From Mayamaea pseudoterrestris (taxonomy: Eukaryota > Bacillariophyta > Bacillariophyceae > Sellaphorales > Sellaphoraceae): a stretch of 64,000 nt of DNA. The stretch is from positions 1,302,001 to 1,366,000 of the forward strand of contig BROI01000003.1 of NCBI GenBank assembly GCA_027923505.1, in the 5' to 3' direction. A program made the translations under genes and the position numbers. The first letter of the stretch is position 1. The number at the start of each line of letters is the position of its first letter. Of the stretch, positions 1-8,925 are shown one piece after another. The notes under the pieces were generated by a model that had not been told where the DNA came from, made no database searches, and was given only the letters and a program-made list of their open reading frames with translations.

Positions 1-84
1 CAAAGGTTAAACAAGAAAGCTAAAAAGCTGTTTAATTGACTTGTTGTGTGTGAGCGGCGCAAAATTTGCCACAGTAGAGCATCG

Positions 85-1391
85 TCATCGATTCCGATCC
101 TTGGTGCTCCACTTGAAACCCAGGAGCTCCAACCGTTGCACTCGTTCCCACGTCATGCCCTTGGCCTTGGTGGGGCCATGATCCTGCAGCAGCTTTTTAC
201 GGGCTCGCTGATTCTGCATCCATTTGTTCAACGCCTTGTCGTTGCAACAATTAGGAATGCAGCCATGATCGGTGCGATACTGCATAAGCTTGTCATAGTT
301 GGCTTGCCACTGGTCATGTTTCACGTGCGGACGCTTGCCGACACCAACGATCCATTCAAAGCCAATGCTGTTGAGTGCATTGACTTGGTCGTCGCTCAAA
401 CCCTTTTCGCCATGCGTTCTATCGCGAAGTTGCTTATTGGTACGTTGCTTGCGAACCCAGGCGTGCAGCGGGCCGTCGTCGGCCTTGCTCGGACTAGCGT
501 GCCCGTGCTGCAGCTTGTAACGAATCAATTGCTGGAATCGAGCCTAATGCAGAGATACGTCAAAGTGTTACCAATCGAGTGTTACTTCATGCAATTCACA
601 AGCCTTGTTAAACGTATACCTCTTACCTTCCATCGTTCCTGCAAATTCTTGACATCGTTTGGATTGACGGGTTTCTCCGACGACGACGCAAATGCCAAGA
701 CGGCATCACCCACCAAGGTTGCCGTACTATTCGTCACCGCGAAGGGCTGTTGCCCCGCATGTGTCGCCGTCGTCTTGACGAGTTGCTGCCGGAGCGACTG
801 AATCTCTCGTTCACGCTGCGCGAGTTGTTTCTTCAGCAAATGATTCTCCTCCGCCGGTGTCATTGGTGTTGAAACAGCCTTTTTTCGTGGTTGCTTTGGT
901 GTGTTGCTCCGCTTCGTCTTGGTTGCAGCAGCGTTAAAGTTGTTGGAGTTTGGTTCCAGCGAGCTGGCGGCCACCAATGTGGCAAGCGGATTATTGACTA
1001 CACCGAAATTCTCATTTACAAACTCTTGACTAGTTCTCACCGCGGCGGCGAGTGGGTCGGGTGGAGGCAAGGAAGGGGAAGGAGATGTATTTTGCTGCTG
1101 CTGCTGCTGCTGCTGCGGCGTTATGAACGAAGCAGTCAATGAATCTGCATCTAGATTTGGCCGATCTTCCGCCTCTAAATTTTGTTTTTCATGATAAATT
1201 TGTTGAACAGCAAGAGGCGTCGCAAATGTATGTTCAAAATCCTGCAACTGAAGTGCGGCTGCTTCGATGGAAAAGTGATGTTGCTGCTGCTGTTCGCCGC
1301 CTCTTCCTGGGAACGGCGGCGGCATGAAGAAGAGCGAGTCATCTTTACTGGAATCTTGGTGGTGTTGCTGATCATTTGCGTATTCACTCAT
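85..1391 (-). CDS. Helicase-associated (HA) repeat protein, copy 1
   Basis: Two exons, 1391-627 and 543-85, joined across an 83-bp intron (544-626) with a GTAAGA donor and a TTAG acceptor. The splice restores the sequence RWK/ARFQQL, which matches RWRARFSQL of the paralogue at 7440-8741. The product is about 407 residues. The N-terminal half is low complexity with Gln runs coded by CAG/CTG repeats near 1090-1120. A coiled-coil-like segment (EENHLLKKQLAQREREI) follows. The C-terminal 160 residues hold two helicase-associated (PF03457-type) repeats, each with HGH or HGC, a W-x-x-x-QR core and an IGF/LGF-x-W end. HA repeats are thought to bind nucleic acid; no helicase motor is present. The start at 1391 was chosen because it gives a length close to the paralogue; an in-frame start at 1553 is possible. 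The exact role is unknown. Confidence 0.85.
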
Positions 1392-1662
1392 TGACGACGA
1401 AAGAATTAGTGGCGAAAGGTAGCAGCAGCAAGTATGTGGAACAGTGTCATGGTGAAGCTCTTTCGCAAGGAATTTGCAGACAGTGATGCATGATGTCACA
1501 CCACTTCTGAGTACGTCATCATCGGATGTTTGAAACGCAACGTTGTTAACCAACGCGCCAGCCGGTACTGCCCTCTATGTATTCAAATCTCACGCCAGCC
1601 AGCTTCGACATGCCGATGAACGAAGCAAACATGCACAAATCAAAATCAAAACGACAGCAGCC

Positions 1663-4600
1663 ATGACGATTATGAGACGGTTTTGTCTCATCGTCGCGCT
1701 GCTATCAGCAGCCGCATCTGCAGAGAAGAACTCGTTTTGGATTGGAGACAAGGTGAAGGACCATGAGGTGAGCAAGCAGAATGAGTGCAAGTGCAAAGCC
1801 GTTGTAGAAGAAGGACTAAATGTTTGAGTGAATTGTCATGATTTCGATTTGATTTTCCATCTTTGACGGGAGATGTAACTCATATCATTCAAGGTGAAGG
1901 ACTACCTTCGGCTCCTTTTGTTTTCTCATACATACTTTTTCTGTCGCATGCAGAACAATGTCGCTCATCGCCTCCTCGAGCGCCTCCAAGCTGATCCTCG
2001 CGTTGACAGTTCGGGCCACTACAAGCATTTGCATGCTCATCGAAACATGGCGGCAGTGCAGGAAATGGAGGCGCAGCAACCGGAGGATACCTCAGTGGCT
2101 ACGGGCGCGCCGCCGGAATCAATCTTTGACGAGTCAATGATTCCGGAAGACATTTCGACAACAACTACTGATAGTACTCCTGAAACTACGGCAGTTTCAG
2201 ACACTCCACCGGCTGATCCAGTGGCTGAAGAGTCGCCTGTACCAGATATTCTAGTGGCGCCTCCTCCAGTAGCTGCACCTGAAACTCCAGTGGCGGCCCC
2301 TGACACTACTGAGGCTGCACCTGAGACTCCAGTCGCAGCACCCAAACCTCCAATCGCGACACCAGTACCAGCGACGGATCCAGTCGTCGACGAGCCAGTC
2401 GAGGAGGAGAAGGATACGACGGAGCAAGTGACGTCCTTACCAAAAGCTACCAAAGCACCAGACACAGCCGACGAGGAGCAGGATGCATCGTCGACGACGA
2501 CCAACACTGAAAGCGAAAGCAGCAGTGAGGGTCACTCAATCTTCAAGGGCGACACAAGCAGCAGCACGACAACCACTACCAGTGGACCCATTACTACCAG
2601 TGCGGAATCAAGCGGCAGTGCTTCCGTTGCGGAAGGCGGAAAGTTTGTTCCAGAAACGACGCCATCGGCAGTCAAGAAGGTAGCCATTGCCAAAAAGGGT
2701 GGCTCCAAGAAGGTAATCTCGGTGACTGGAAGCAAAACAATCAAAGCTGCAAAAGCGATCAAGGGTAGCAAGGCACCAAAATCGACTATTGTTACTACTC
2801 CCACCACCACCACAACAACAACTACTTCTTCAGCGTCGCAAAAGACCATCAAGAAGGTTCGAGGAATTGATGAGCAGGCCACCAAGGTTACTTCTGACAA
2901 GCTCGTTGAGACAGCTGTGGAAGATTGCGACTGCGAGGACGACGTGAACAAGCCACCGCCGTCTTTCGTCGGGCAAGGATCCGTCACTCCAGTCGCTGCA
3001 CCTGCGGAAGACTGTGAAGAAACGACGGCTCCGTTTGGTGCACTAGGAACGTCAGCACCAACACCGTTGCCAGCAGCCACGACAACCGGAGCACCGACTG
3101 TCGTTGCTTCCGCTGTCCCTTCTTCGACACCATCCGTCACGCCAAGTGGAGCACCAAGTGCGGCACCGACGATTCTATTGTCGACGGGACGACCAACGAA
3201 AGCGCCTAAAACGTCACGTCCAACTCCATTGTCAACGGTGGCACCAACTGCTTCCCCTACAAACAGTCCAACGGCGGTTGAGACAGAAAGTCCAACAGCA
3301 GCACTCAAGACTGTCCGGCCCACCTCGTCCCCTACAGCGGCGCCTACTTCTTCCCCTACCAGCAGTCCAACTGCCGTGGAGACGGAAAGTCCTTCAACAA
3401 CCCCCGAAACGTCTCGACCAACACCTGCTCCTACTCCCAGGCCGACATCTCCGCGCACTGAAGGCCCAATTACTCTTTCCACTGGTTCACCTACTGGCAA
3501 ACCAGGCACATCATCTCCCACTGGCACGCCATCAACGTTTATTGGTACTGGAAGTCCGACTTCTGCCCCGACTATGCTTGACGAATCAGTGCCGACTGTC
3601 TCTCCCATTGGTACGATGATGAGGTCTGGTCGCCCAACCTATCTGCCGACGCAGGGCATTTACATCACCACAAAGCCTTCCACTGCACCAGTTGCCGCCC
3701 CAGTTGCCGCCCCAGTGTCACCTCCACCAGTGGAACAAGAAGTGACTGCGACACCCATACAACAGACGGTCACGCCAGCGCCCGTACCAGCGACGACTCA
3801 GCAGCCTGTATCACCTCCTGTCCAAGTTCCAGCACAGCCCGTTTCGGCGCCAGTCACTCAGCAGCCTGTATCATCTCCTGTCCAAGTCCCACCACAGCCC
3901 GTTTCAGCACCAGTCACTCAGCCTCCTGTGTCACCTCCTGTCCAAGTTCCAGCACAGCCCGTTTCAGCACCAGTCACTCAGCCATCGCCTGTCGCTTCTC
4001 CTGTTACGCCTCCATTTGGAGAGTCTGGCGGAGGCGACTGCTGCGACTGTGATCAGACGAAAACGCCAACTGCTCCGTCGACTCCTTGGCCGACACCATC
4101 CTACTTTAAGGAAATTAATTCGCCGTCGCCCGTGAAACAAAGCGTAACTCCATTGCCGACCAAACCACCGACACCCGCTCCAACATCCTTGCCAACCATT
4201 CCGTTTGTCCCACTCGGATCTCCTGAGCCGACAAAGGAGCCAACGAGCCCACCAACATTGGCACCTGTTCCATTGCCGACGCTTCGCCCTACGCCTTTGC
4301 CGTCACCGCGTCCTACGCCTGCTCCAACTGCGGCTATAGTAACTTCCCAGCCGGTACCACTTCCTACGCCTTTGCCAACTGCGGCTAAAGTTACTCCCCA
4401 GCCAGCACCGCTTCCTACGCCTTCGCCAATCGCGACTGTGGTTCCTCCCCAGCCGGCACCGCGTCCAACTCCTGCGCCAACTGCAGCTCTAGTTACTCCC
4501 CAGCCAGCACCGGTTCCTACGCCTTCCCCCATTGCGGCTGTGGTTACTCCCCCGCCAGCACCGCGTGTCACAGCTACGCCGACCGCGGCTATAATTGCTC

Positions 4601-5085
4601 CACCAACGGGCCTTCCACCCACGCCAAACTTTATTGAAACTGGCACGACGCCTCCCACAGACACGCCTGTTCCATGCGAGGACGACTTTACCGAAATGGG
4701 GTCCCAAATTCCAGTTCCCAAGGGATCAGGATCAACCATCAAGGTGACTGAAAGTGGAGGCAGCGACAAGGAAGCTGTGGTCAAGACGAGCAGTGGCGGT
4801 GGCGGCGCGTTCAAGGAATCTGGAGGCGGTGATTCCAAAGAGTCTGTCTTTAAAACAGTTTCCAGTGGCTCTGTCGCTACCGTTGTCAAGGAGTCATCGT
4901 CGGGAGGCGGCGGCGGCGGTGATTTCAAGGCAACTTCCAGTGGATCAGTGGCAAGCGTCGCTAAGGAAGCATCAAGCGGTGGTGGCGACGACGTTAAGGA
5001 GTCATCAGGCGGTGGAGACTTCAAGGAAGCATCCAGTGGATCCGTGGCAAGCGTCATGAAGGACGCAGACCGCAAGTGGCTCTAA
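1663..5085 (+). CDS. Secreted Pro/Thr/Ser-rich repetitive protein, silaffin-like candidate
   Basis: Exon 1 starts at 1663 and codes for a clear signal peptide (MRRFCLIVALLSAAASA). Exon 2 runs 1954-5085 after a CATGCAG acceptor. The donor is uncertain: 1768 (GAG/GTGAGC, strong, 186-bp intron) or 1822 (GTTTGA, weaker, but keeps an ECKCK motif like the later CDC and CCDCD motifs); both keep frame. The mature protein of about 1,050 residues has an RLL/RLQ stretch, an acidic Pro/Ala part, a Lys-rich block with regularly spaced lysines (2734-2781), long S-P-T and P-T-x-x-P repeats, three 20-residue QPVSPPVQVPAQ-type repeats, 18-20-residue PTAAxVTPQPAP repeats, and a C-terminal Gly/Ser/Lys tail with KESSGGG units. 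Such composition is known from diatom wall and mucilage proteins. A silica role is inference from the lysine spacing. No catalytic domain is seen. Confidence 0.75.
2734..2781 (+). other. Lysine ladder (six Lys at every third residue)
   Basis: The coded peptide reads KTIKAAKAIKGSKAPK: six lysines separated by exactly two residues each. Just upstream (about 2680-2715) are paired lysines, KK-VAIA-KK-GGS-KK. This spacing is that of the pentalysine clusters described as silica-targeting signals in diatom silaffins and cingulins. The match is to a spacing rule only; nothing here proves silica association. Confidence 0.7.
3799..3978 (+). repeat. Coding minisatellite, three 60-bp units
   Basis: Three tandem copies with an exact 60-base period code for 20-residue units of the type QQPVSPPVQVPAQPVSAPVT. 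They differ by a few substitutions only. A fourth partial unit follows before the CDC-rich linker near 4030. A second, looser repeat of 18-20 codons lies at about 4320-4610 in the same gene. Copy number is likely to vary between alleles. Confidence 0.85.
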
Positions 5086-5375
5086 CTGTCCTGGCGTTAC
5101 GTTAAGTCCAAGCGCATTATTTCCAACGCAGCAACAAAACTGTTCGTTCCGTGTCACGAAGACACTATTATTCTAGAACGTATCTATCGTAGCAAACCAG
5201 TTAATTAATTGTTACTCTGGCATCATTTTGCGACTGCTCATGAAACCCGCGTTATGATAGCTGAGTGAAATGTGAGAATTGGTGCGACATCGCTCGCATC
5301 TTCCGATCGGCGTCGGCAACTGCTGCAATCACGTCAAAGAATCTTCTTATAAAACGCAAAAGAGCAAAGGCACAT

Positions 5376-6170
5376 ATGAATTCACTAGTCGCTTGTCAGC
5401 TGTACATGCTGATCATGCTATTGCTTTGCCATACAACAGATTCTCTAGCAACTTCATCCGCGCCGTCGCCGTCACCTTCCTCAACTTCCTTCCGACAGCT
5501 TCGAATCGCCTTTTGCACCGGCAACAAGATGAAGGCACACGAAGTGGAGACCATACTGTCGGAACATGGCGCCACGAAAGGTCCTTCATCGGAGCAGTCG
5601 CTGGTGGAGCTCAACATTTTGCAGTGCGATTTACCAGAGATTCAAGAGGTTGACACGGCCGCCATTGCCAAGAGCAAGGCCTTGCTGGCAGCACAGTTAG
5701 CAGGAGGACCCTGCATGGTGGAAGATACCAGTCTACAGTTCACTGCCTTGGGTGGCATGCCTGGTCCATACATCAAGTGGTTCCAGGACCGACTCGGATC
5801 GAAGGGACTCTACAACATTTTGGCGGCATACTCGGACAAGTCGGCCACGGCCGTTTGCACCTTGGCCTTTTGCCCAGCACCTCACGCGGACCCGGTACTG
5901 TTCACTGGAAGCTGCAAAGGAACCATTGTTGCTCCCGAAGCAGGGCGTGGGTTTGGCTGGGACTCTATATTTTTGCCGGACGGAAGCGACGTTCCGTTTA
6001 GTCTAATGTCGCTGGAGCAAAAATGTGAATTGTCACACAGGGGCAAGGCCGTGCGACAGTTCGCCGCGTGGTTGGGCGCCAACCAGGAGGCACTCTTTGA
6101 TCGACAGGAGGGAGCAGTCGCCATTGGCCACAAGGGTTTGAGTTTCAAGCCTGTCTTTCCCGAGCAATAG
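5376..6170 (+). CDS. HAM1/ITPA-family nucleoside triphosphate pyrophosphatase
   Basis: A single-exon product of 264 residues from the ATG at 5376. Family motifs are in order: FCTGNKMKAHEVE (nucleotide-binding start, about residues 47-59), the LPEIQEVD stretch, VEDTSLQF with the catalytic acidic residues, GGMPGPYIKWF, GFGWDSIF, and SHRGKAVRQF near the end. The family hydrolyses ITP, dITP and XTP to monophosphates plus pyrophosphate and cleans the nucleotide pool. The N-terminus before the domain (about 45 residues, MLIMLLLCHTTDSLA) looks like a signal peptide followed by a Ser/Pro-rich linker, so import into the secretory route or plastid is possible. An in-frame upstream start at 5265 exists but would bury this hydrophobic leader. 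A TATAAAA stretch lies at about 5348. Confidence 0.9.
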   Translation: MNSLVACQLYMLIMLLLCHTTDSLATSSAPSPSPSSTSFRQLRIAFCTGNKMKAHEVETILSEHGATKGPSSEQSLVELNILQCDLPEIQEVDTAAIAKSKALLAAQLAGGPCMVEDTSLQFTALGGMPGPYIKWFQDRLGSKGLYNILAAYSDKSATAVCTLAFCPAPHADPVLFTGSCKGTIVAPEAGRGFGWDSIFLPDGSDVPFSLMSLEQKCELSHRGKAVRQFAAWLGANQEALFDRQEGAVAIGHKGLSFKPVFPEQ

Positions 6171-6296
6171 CAGAAATAGTGTCAGTGTTGTTCAATTCCC
6201 GTTCCAGTTGGCCATCAAGACCAACAGAAACATGCTACGCTAGTCGGACTTTAAACAGACACATTGAAATGATATAAAGAATAGATGATTATGTTA

Positions 6297-7163
6297 TTAC
6301 AGCACCGACATGACTTGTTGATGGGAAACACCAATGAGGTAGCCTGCCGAAGCCGATCCCAAGTGCCACAGTCCATGCCAAAACATGTACGGCCTGCCAT
6401 ACTCCCACTTCCAGCTCAGTAGCAAGCAGCCAACTCCCGCCAGCGACACGACCATGGCTTGCCCCTCCAACGGGCTCAACATATGTGATGCAACAATGGT
6501 ACTAATCAAGTAATACAGTGCCGACAGAATGGACACACCCGCCGCCGAGTAGTCGAGCAGCAAGGCGAGTCGCACTTCCTCCTTGGCGGAGACGCGGTCT
6601 TGCTCACTCGAGGAGCAAGCTTGCAGCTGCGTGTAGTGATAATTGTAGGAGCAAACGGCCGCCACGTCGGTCCACAGCGCGAGCCAGAAATCGTTGTAGA
6701 CAAGCGTCAATGTCACACCAGCCATGAGATAGGCAGCGTTGGTCAACAGAAAGGATTGTCCGAGCAGCGTCTTTGGTGACTCGGGCGTCAAATCAGCGAA
6801 ACTCAGCGCCCATCCGTCCGTGACGCGATCGAGAAAGTCTTGCATGTCCATGGTGAGTGTTTCCATGCGCTTGGCTGCTTGCGGTGGTAGTAGCTCAGAG
6901 GCAACGTTTTTAAATATGCGAGATGGACTAAAGGAACTGTCATCCTTACTGCTGCTGTTCAAGTTTGTTGGTTTTGATGATATAAGTGGCCGATACTGCT
7001 GTTGCTGCTGCACTGGCAATGAATATTGATGTAATTTTGGCGAAGGAGATACGAACGCAGTCGCACAATTTATGAGCGCCAATGACGCTAGCGCCACGAG
7101 ACTCCCACTCCTCATTCTTTTAGTGTTAGTCTGCAAAATACTACTACTGCCGCCTATCGCCAT
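6297..7163 (-). CDS. Plastid-type multi-span membrane protein, CREST-like
   Basis: An intronless 288-residue ORF. The N-terminus has a signal peptide ending in CATAF/VSPSP, the A-F pattern used for plastid import in diatoms. A start at 7115 would give this leader directly; 7163 has a good ATG context. After a Gln/Ser-rich linker there are about five or six hydrophobic segments. Conserved-looking polar residues occur inside them: S-x-x-x-H (CSYNYHYTQ), D-Y (LLLDYSAAG) and H-x-x-x-H (FWHGLWHLG). This order, Ser/His then Asp then HxxxH, is that of the CREST superfamily of metal-dependent membrane hydrolases (alkaline ceramidase, PAQR, Per1, TMEM8). The family call is inference from residue pattern. 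Substrate unknown. Confidence 0.6.
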   Translation of the reverse strand: MAIGGSSSILQTNTKRMRSGSLVALASLALINCATAFVSPSPKLHQYSLPVQQQQQYRPLISSKPTNLNSSSKDDSSFSPSRIFKNVASELLPPQAAKRMETLTMDMQDFLDRVTDGWALSFADLTPESPKTLLGQSFLLTNAAYLMAGVTLTLVYNDFWLALWTDVAAVCSYNYHYTQLQACSSSEQDRVSAKEEVRLALLLDYSAAGVSILSALYYLISTIVASHMLSPLEGQAMVVSLAGVGCLLLSWKWEYGRPYMFWHGLWHLGSASAGYLIGVSHQQVMSVL

Positions 7164-7291
7164 GGTTCATATCATTGCATTCTTTCGTCGTCTCGCCGTT
7201 CGAAAGGAGGTCGATGCAGTTTTGTTCGATCGAAAGTGATGGAACGATGAAACGTCAACGTTTCCATTCTTTTATGTCGCACAACGACTCG

Positions 7292-7299
7292 TGACGTCA
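7292..7299. promoter_or_regulatory. TGACGTCA (CRE-like) palindrome
   Basis: A perfect eight-base CRE palindrome. Its last base is the A of the most upstream in-frame ATG of the following gene, which suggests that this ATG is promoter sequence and that translation starts at 7440. In diatoms TGACGT/ACGTCA elements are known as CO2/cAMP-responsive sites bound by bZIP factors; function here is inferred. Confidence 0.5.
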
Positions 7300-7439
7300 T
7301 GATATTAAACAGCTGGCGCGAGCGCCACGTAGACACTGGTACAAGTTTCTACGTGAGCAATCCGTCGCTCGATGCTCATCGTCGCCACACTCTCTCGAGC
7401 GATCGCCATGGCACGCACGAGACGCTACTGCATGGAACC

Positions 7440-8741
7440 ATGGACATGAACCAGAGTACTGCAACGACGCAGCAGCATCACATTGCTCCGCCCCATGGCG
7501 GCAATGATCCCGAGGAGGCGCTCTTGCCCGAGCTTGGATTGTCTCCAACTCGCTACGTTCCCGTCGAGATTGCCGCGGCCCAGCAGCATCAGCATCAGCA
7601 TCACCAATATCAGCATCACAATGGATACGAGAGTGTGCCGACGGAGGCAGTGCAGCAGTTGCAAGACCAGAATCATTCACACGTTTTAAACGACGCAAAC
7701 AATGTTCCGCCATTGGAGCAGCAGCAGGAAACGATGCATTATTTGCATCACCAGCCGCAGGACCCGTTGAACGCCTTGACGACGTTGGCCGTGGCCGCCG
7801 CTCCTCCTCGTCCGCAGCAAGAACAAGAGCAGCAAGCCTTTTCGTTGCTCGACATTATGAGTGGCCCGCATCCGACTGCTCTGCCGCCGCCAAATGGATA
7901 CTTGTTTGCGCCACCAGACGGTGGGTCTTTGCAGCAGCAGCAGCAGCAGCAGCCGCCAAAAATGTTTCAGCAGCTAGCGCCTCTTATCAACTTGGACGAT
8001 CCATTGTCACTCGCCAAGGCGCTGGAAGCCAAGGACAAGGAAATCAAGGCGCTCAAGCGCGCGCTCCACAAGGCGCAGCGCAAGCCGCAACACGTTCGCG
8101 AGTCGACGGCGAGCATGATTGGCCAAGCCGTCTTGAGCATTACCAACAAGGCCGAGCCGGAGGCGGATCAAGTGGATCCAAACACGATTAAAAACTTGCA
8201 GGAGCGCTGGCGAGCGCGGTTTTCGCAATTGGTGCGATACAAACTGAAACATGGTCATGCGAATGTTCCTGTAAGTGATGGTGTTGAAGGAAAGTGTTGT
8301 AACTTGTTGCATGTAACTCGACACCTCACACAAATCCATCGCGCACTTTATTTACAGAAATCATACCACGACGCACCCTTGCACGCCTGGGTGCGCAAGC
8401 AACGCATCAACAAGCAACTCCGCGACCGCACCAATGGCGTCAAGGGCTTGAGCGACGACCAAGTCAACGCGCTCAACAGCATTGGATTCGCGTGGGTGAT
8501 TGGACATCAACCGCGCGACGACTTGTGGCAGTCCAACTATGAGCGTCTCGTGCAAATGTACGCAGCGCATGGATACATTCCGACGCACTGCAACGACAAG
8601 AGCTTGACCAAGTGGATGCAGAATCAGCGGGCGCGCCGCAAGCTGCTGGACACTTTGGGGGAGGGCAAGGCAAGGGGTATGAGCTACGAGCGAGTGCAAA
8701 AGTTGGATGCGATTGGTTTCACGTGGGATGCGCGAAAGTAA
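7440..8741 (+). CDS. Helicase-associated (HA) repeat protein, copy 2
   Basis: Exons 7440-8270 and 8358-8741 give 404 residues. The 87-bp intron 8271-8357 has GTAAGT and TTTACAG ends and no in-frame stop, so the frame stays open through it. Removing it restores HGHANVP/KSYHDAPLHAW, matching HGHASPSKADDGPLHAW in copy 1 (85-1391). The N-terminal 200 residues are rich in Gln, His and Pro with runs of CAG. A charged coiled-coil-like part follows (ALEAKDKEIKALKRALHKAQ). Two HA repeats follow, ending in IGFAW and IGFTW. The start at 7440 gives nearly the same length as copy 1; 7299 is the alternative. The intron position differs from that of copy 1. A nucleic-acid binding role is family knowledge. 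Confidence 0.87.
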   Translation: MDMNQSTATTQQHHIAPPHGGNDPEEALLPELGLSPTRYVPVEIAAAQQHQHQHHQYQHHNGYESVPTEAVQQLQDQNHSHVLNDANNVPPLEQQQETMHYLHHQPQDPLNALTTLAVAAAPPRPQQEQEQQAFSLLDIMSGPHPTALPPPNGYLFAPPDGGSLQQQQQQQPPKMFQQLAPLINLDDPLSLAKALEAKDKEIKALKRALHKAQRKPQHVRESTASMIGQAVLSITNKAEPEADQVDPNTIKNLQERWRARFSQLVRYKLKHGHANVPVSDGVEGKCCNLLHVTRHLTQIHRALYLQKSYHDAPLHAWVRKQRINKQLRDRTNGVKGLSDDQVNALNSIGFAWVIGHQPRDDLWQSNYERLVQMYAAHGYIPTHCNDKSLTKWMQNQRARRKLLDTLGEGKARGMSYERVQKLDAIGFTWDARK

Positions 8742-8925
8742 TGAATGAATGACGTAGGGGAAAAGAAGGAAGGTTTGTGCGAAGCAAGTAGACGATTGAA
8801 AATATGTCTGGGACGGCCGGCAGACATGAGAACATCATACGCAGCAAGTTGTCGAGATTAATTAACGAATAATGCTCTATTAACTGTATGCATGATCTGT
8901 CAGAAATGGCATTATCGTCTTGCGA

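Noticed and set aside
1139-1394. Short plus-strand ORFs opposite the first HA gene
   Set aside because: Shadows of the Gln-rich minus-strand exon; no independent support.
2532-3608. Long antisense open frame (358 codons), and another at 4101-5075, opposite the Pro/Thr-rich gene
   Set aside because: They mirror the repeat composition of the sense gene (Val/Gly-rich complements of Thr/Pro codons), have no leader or domain, and the sense frame has a signal peptide.
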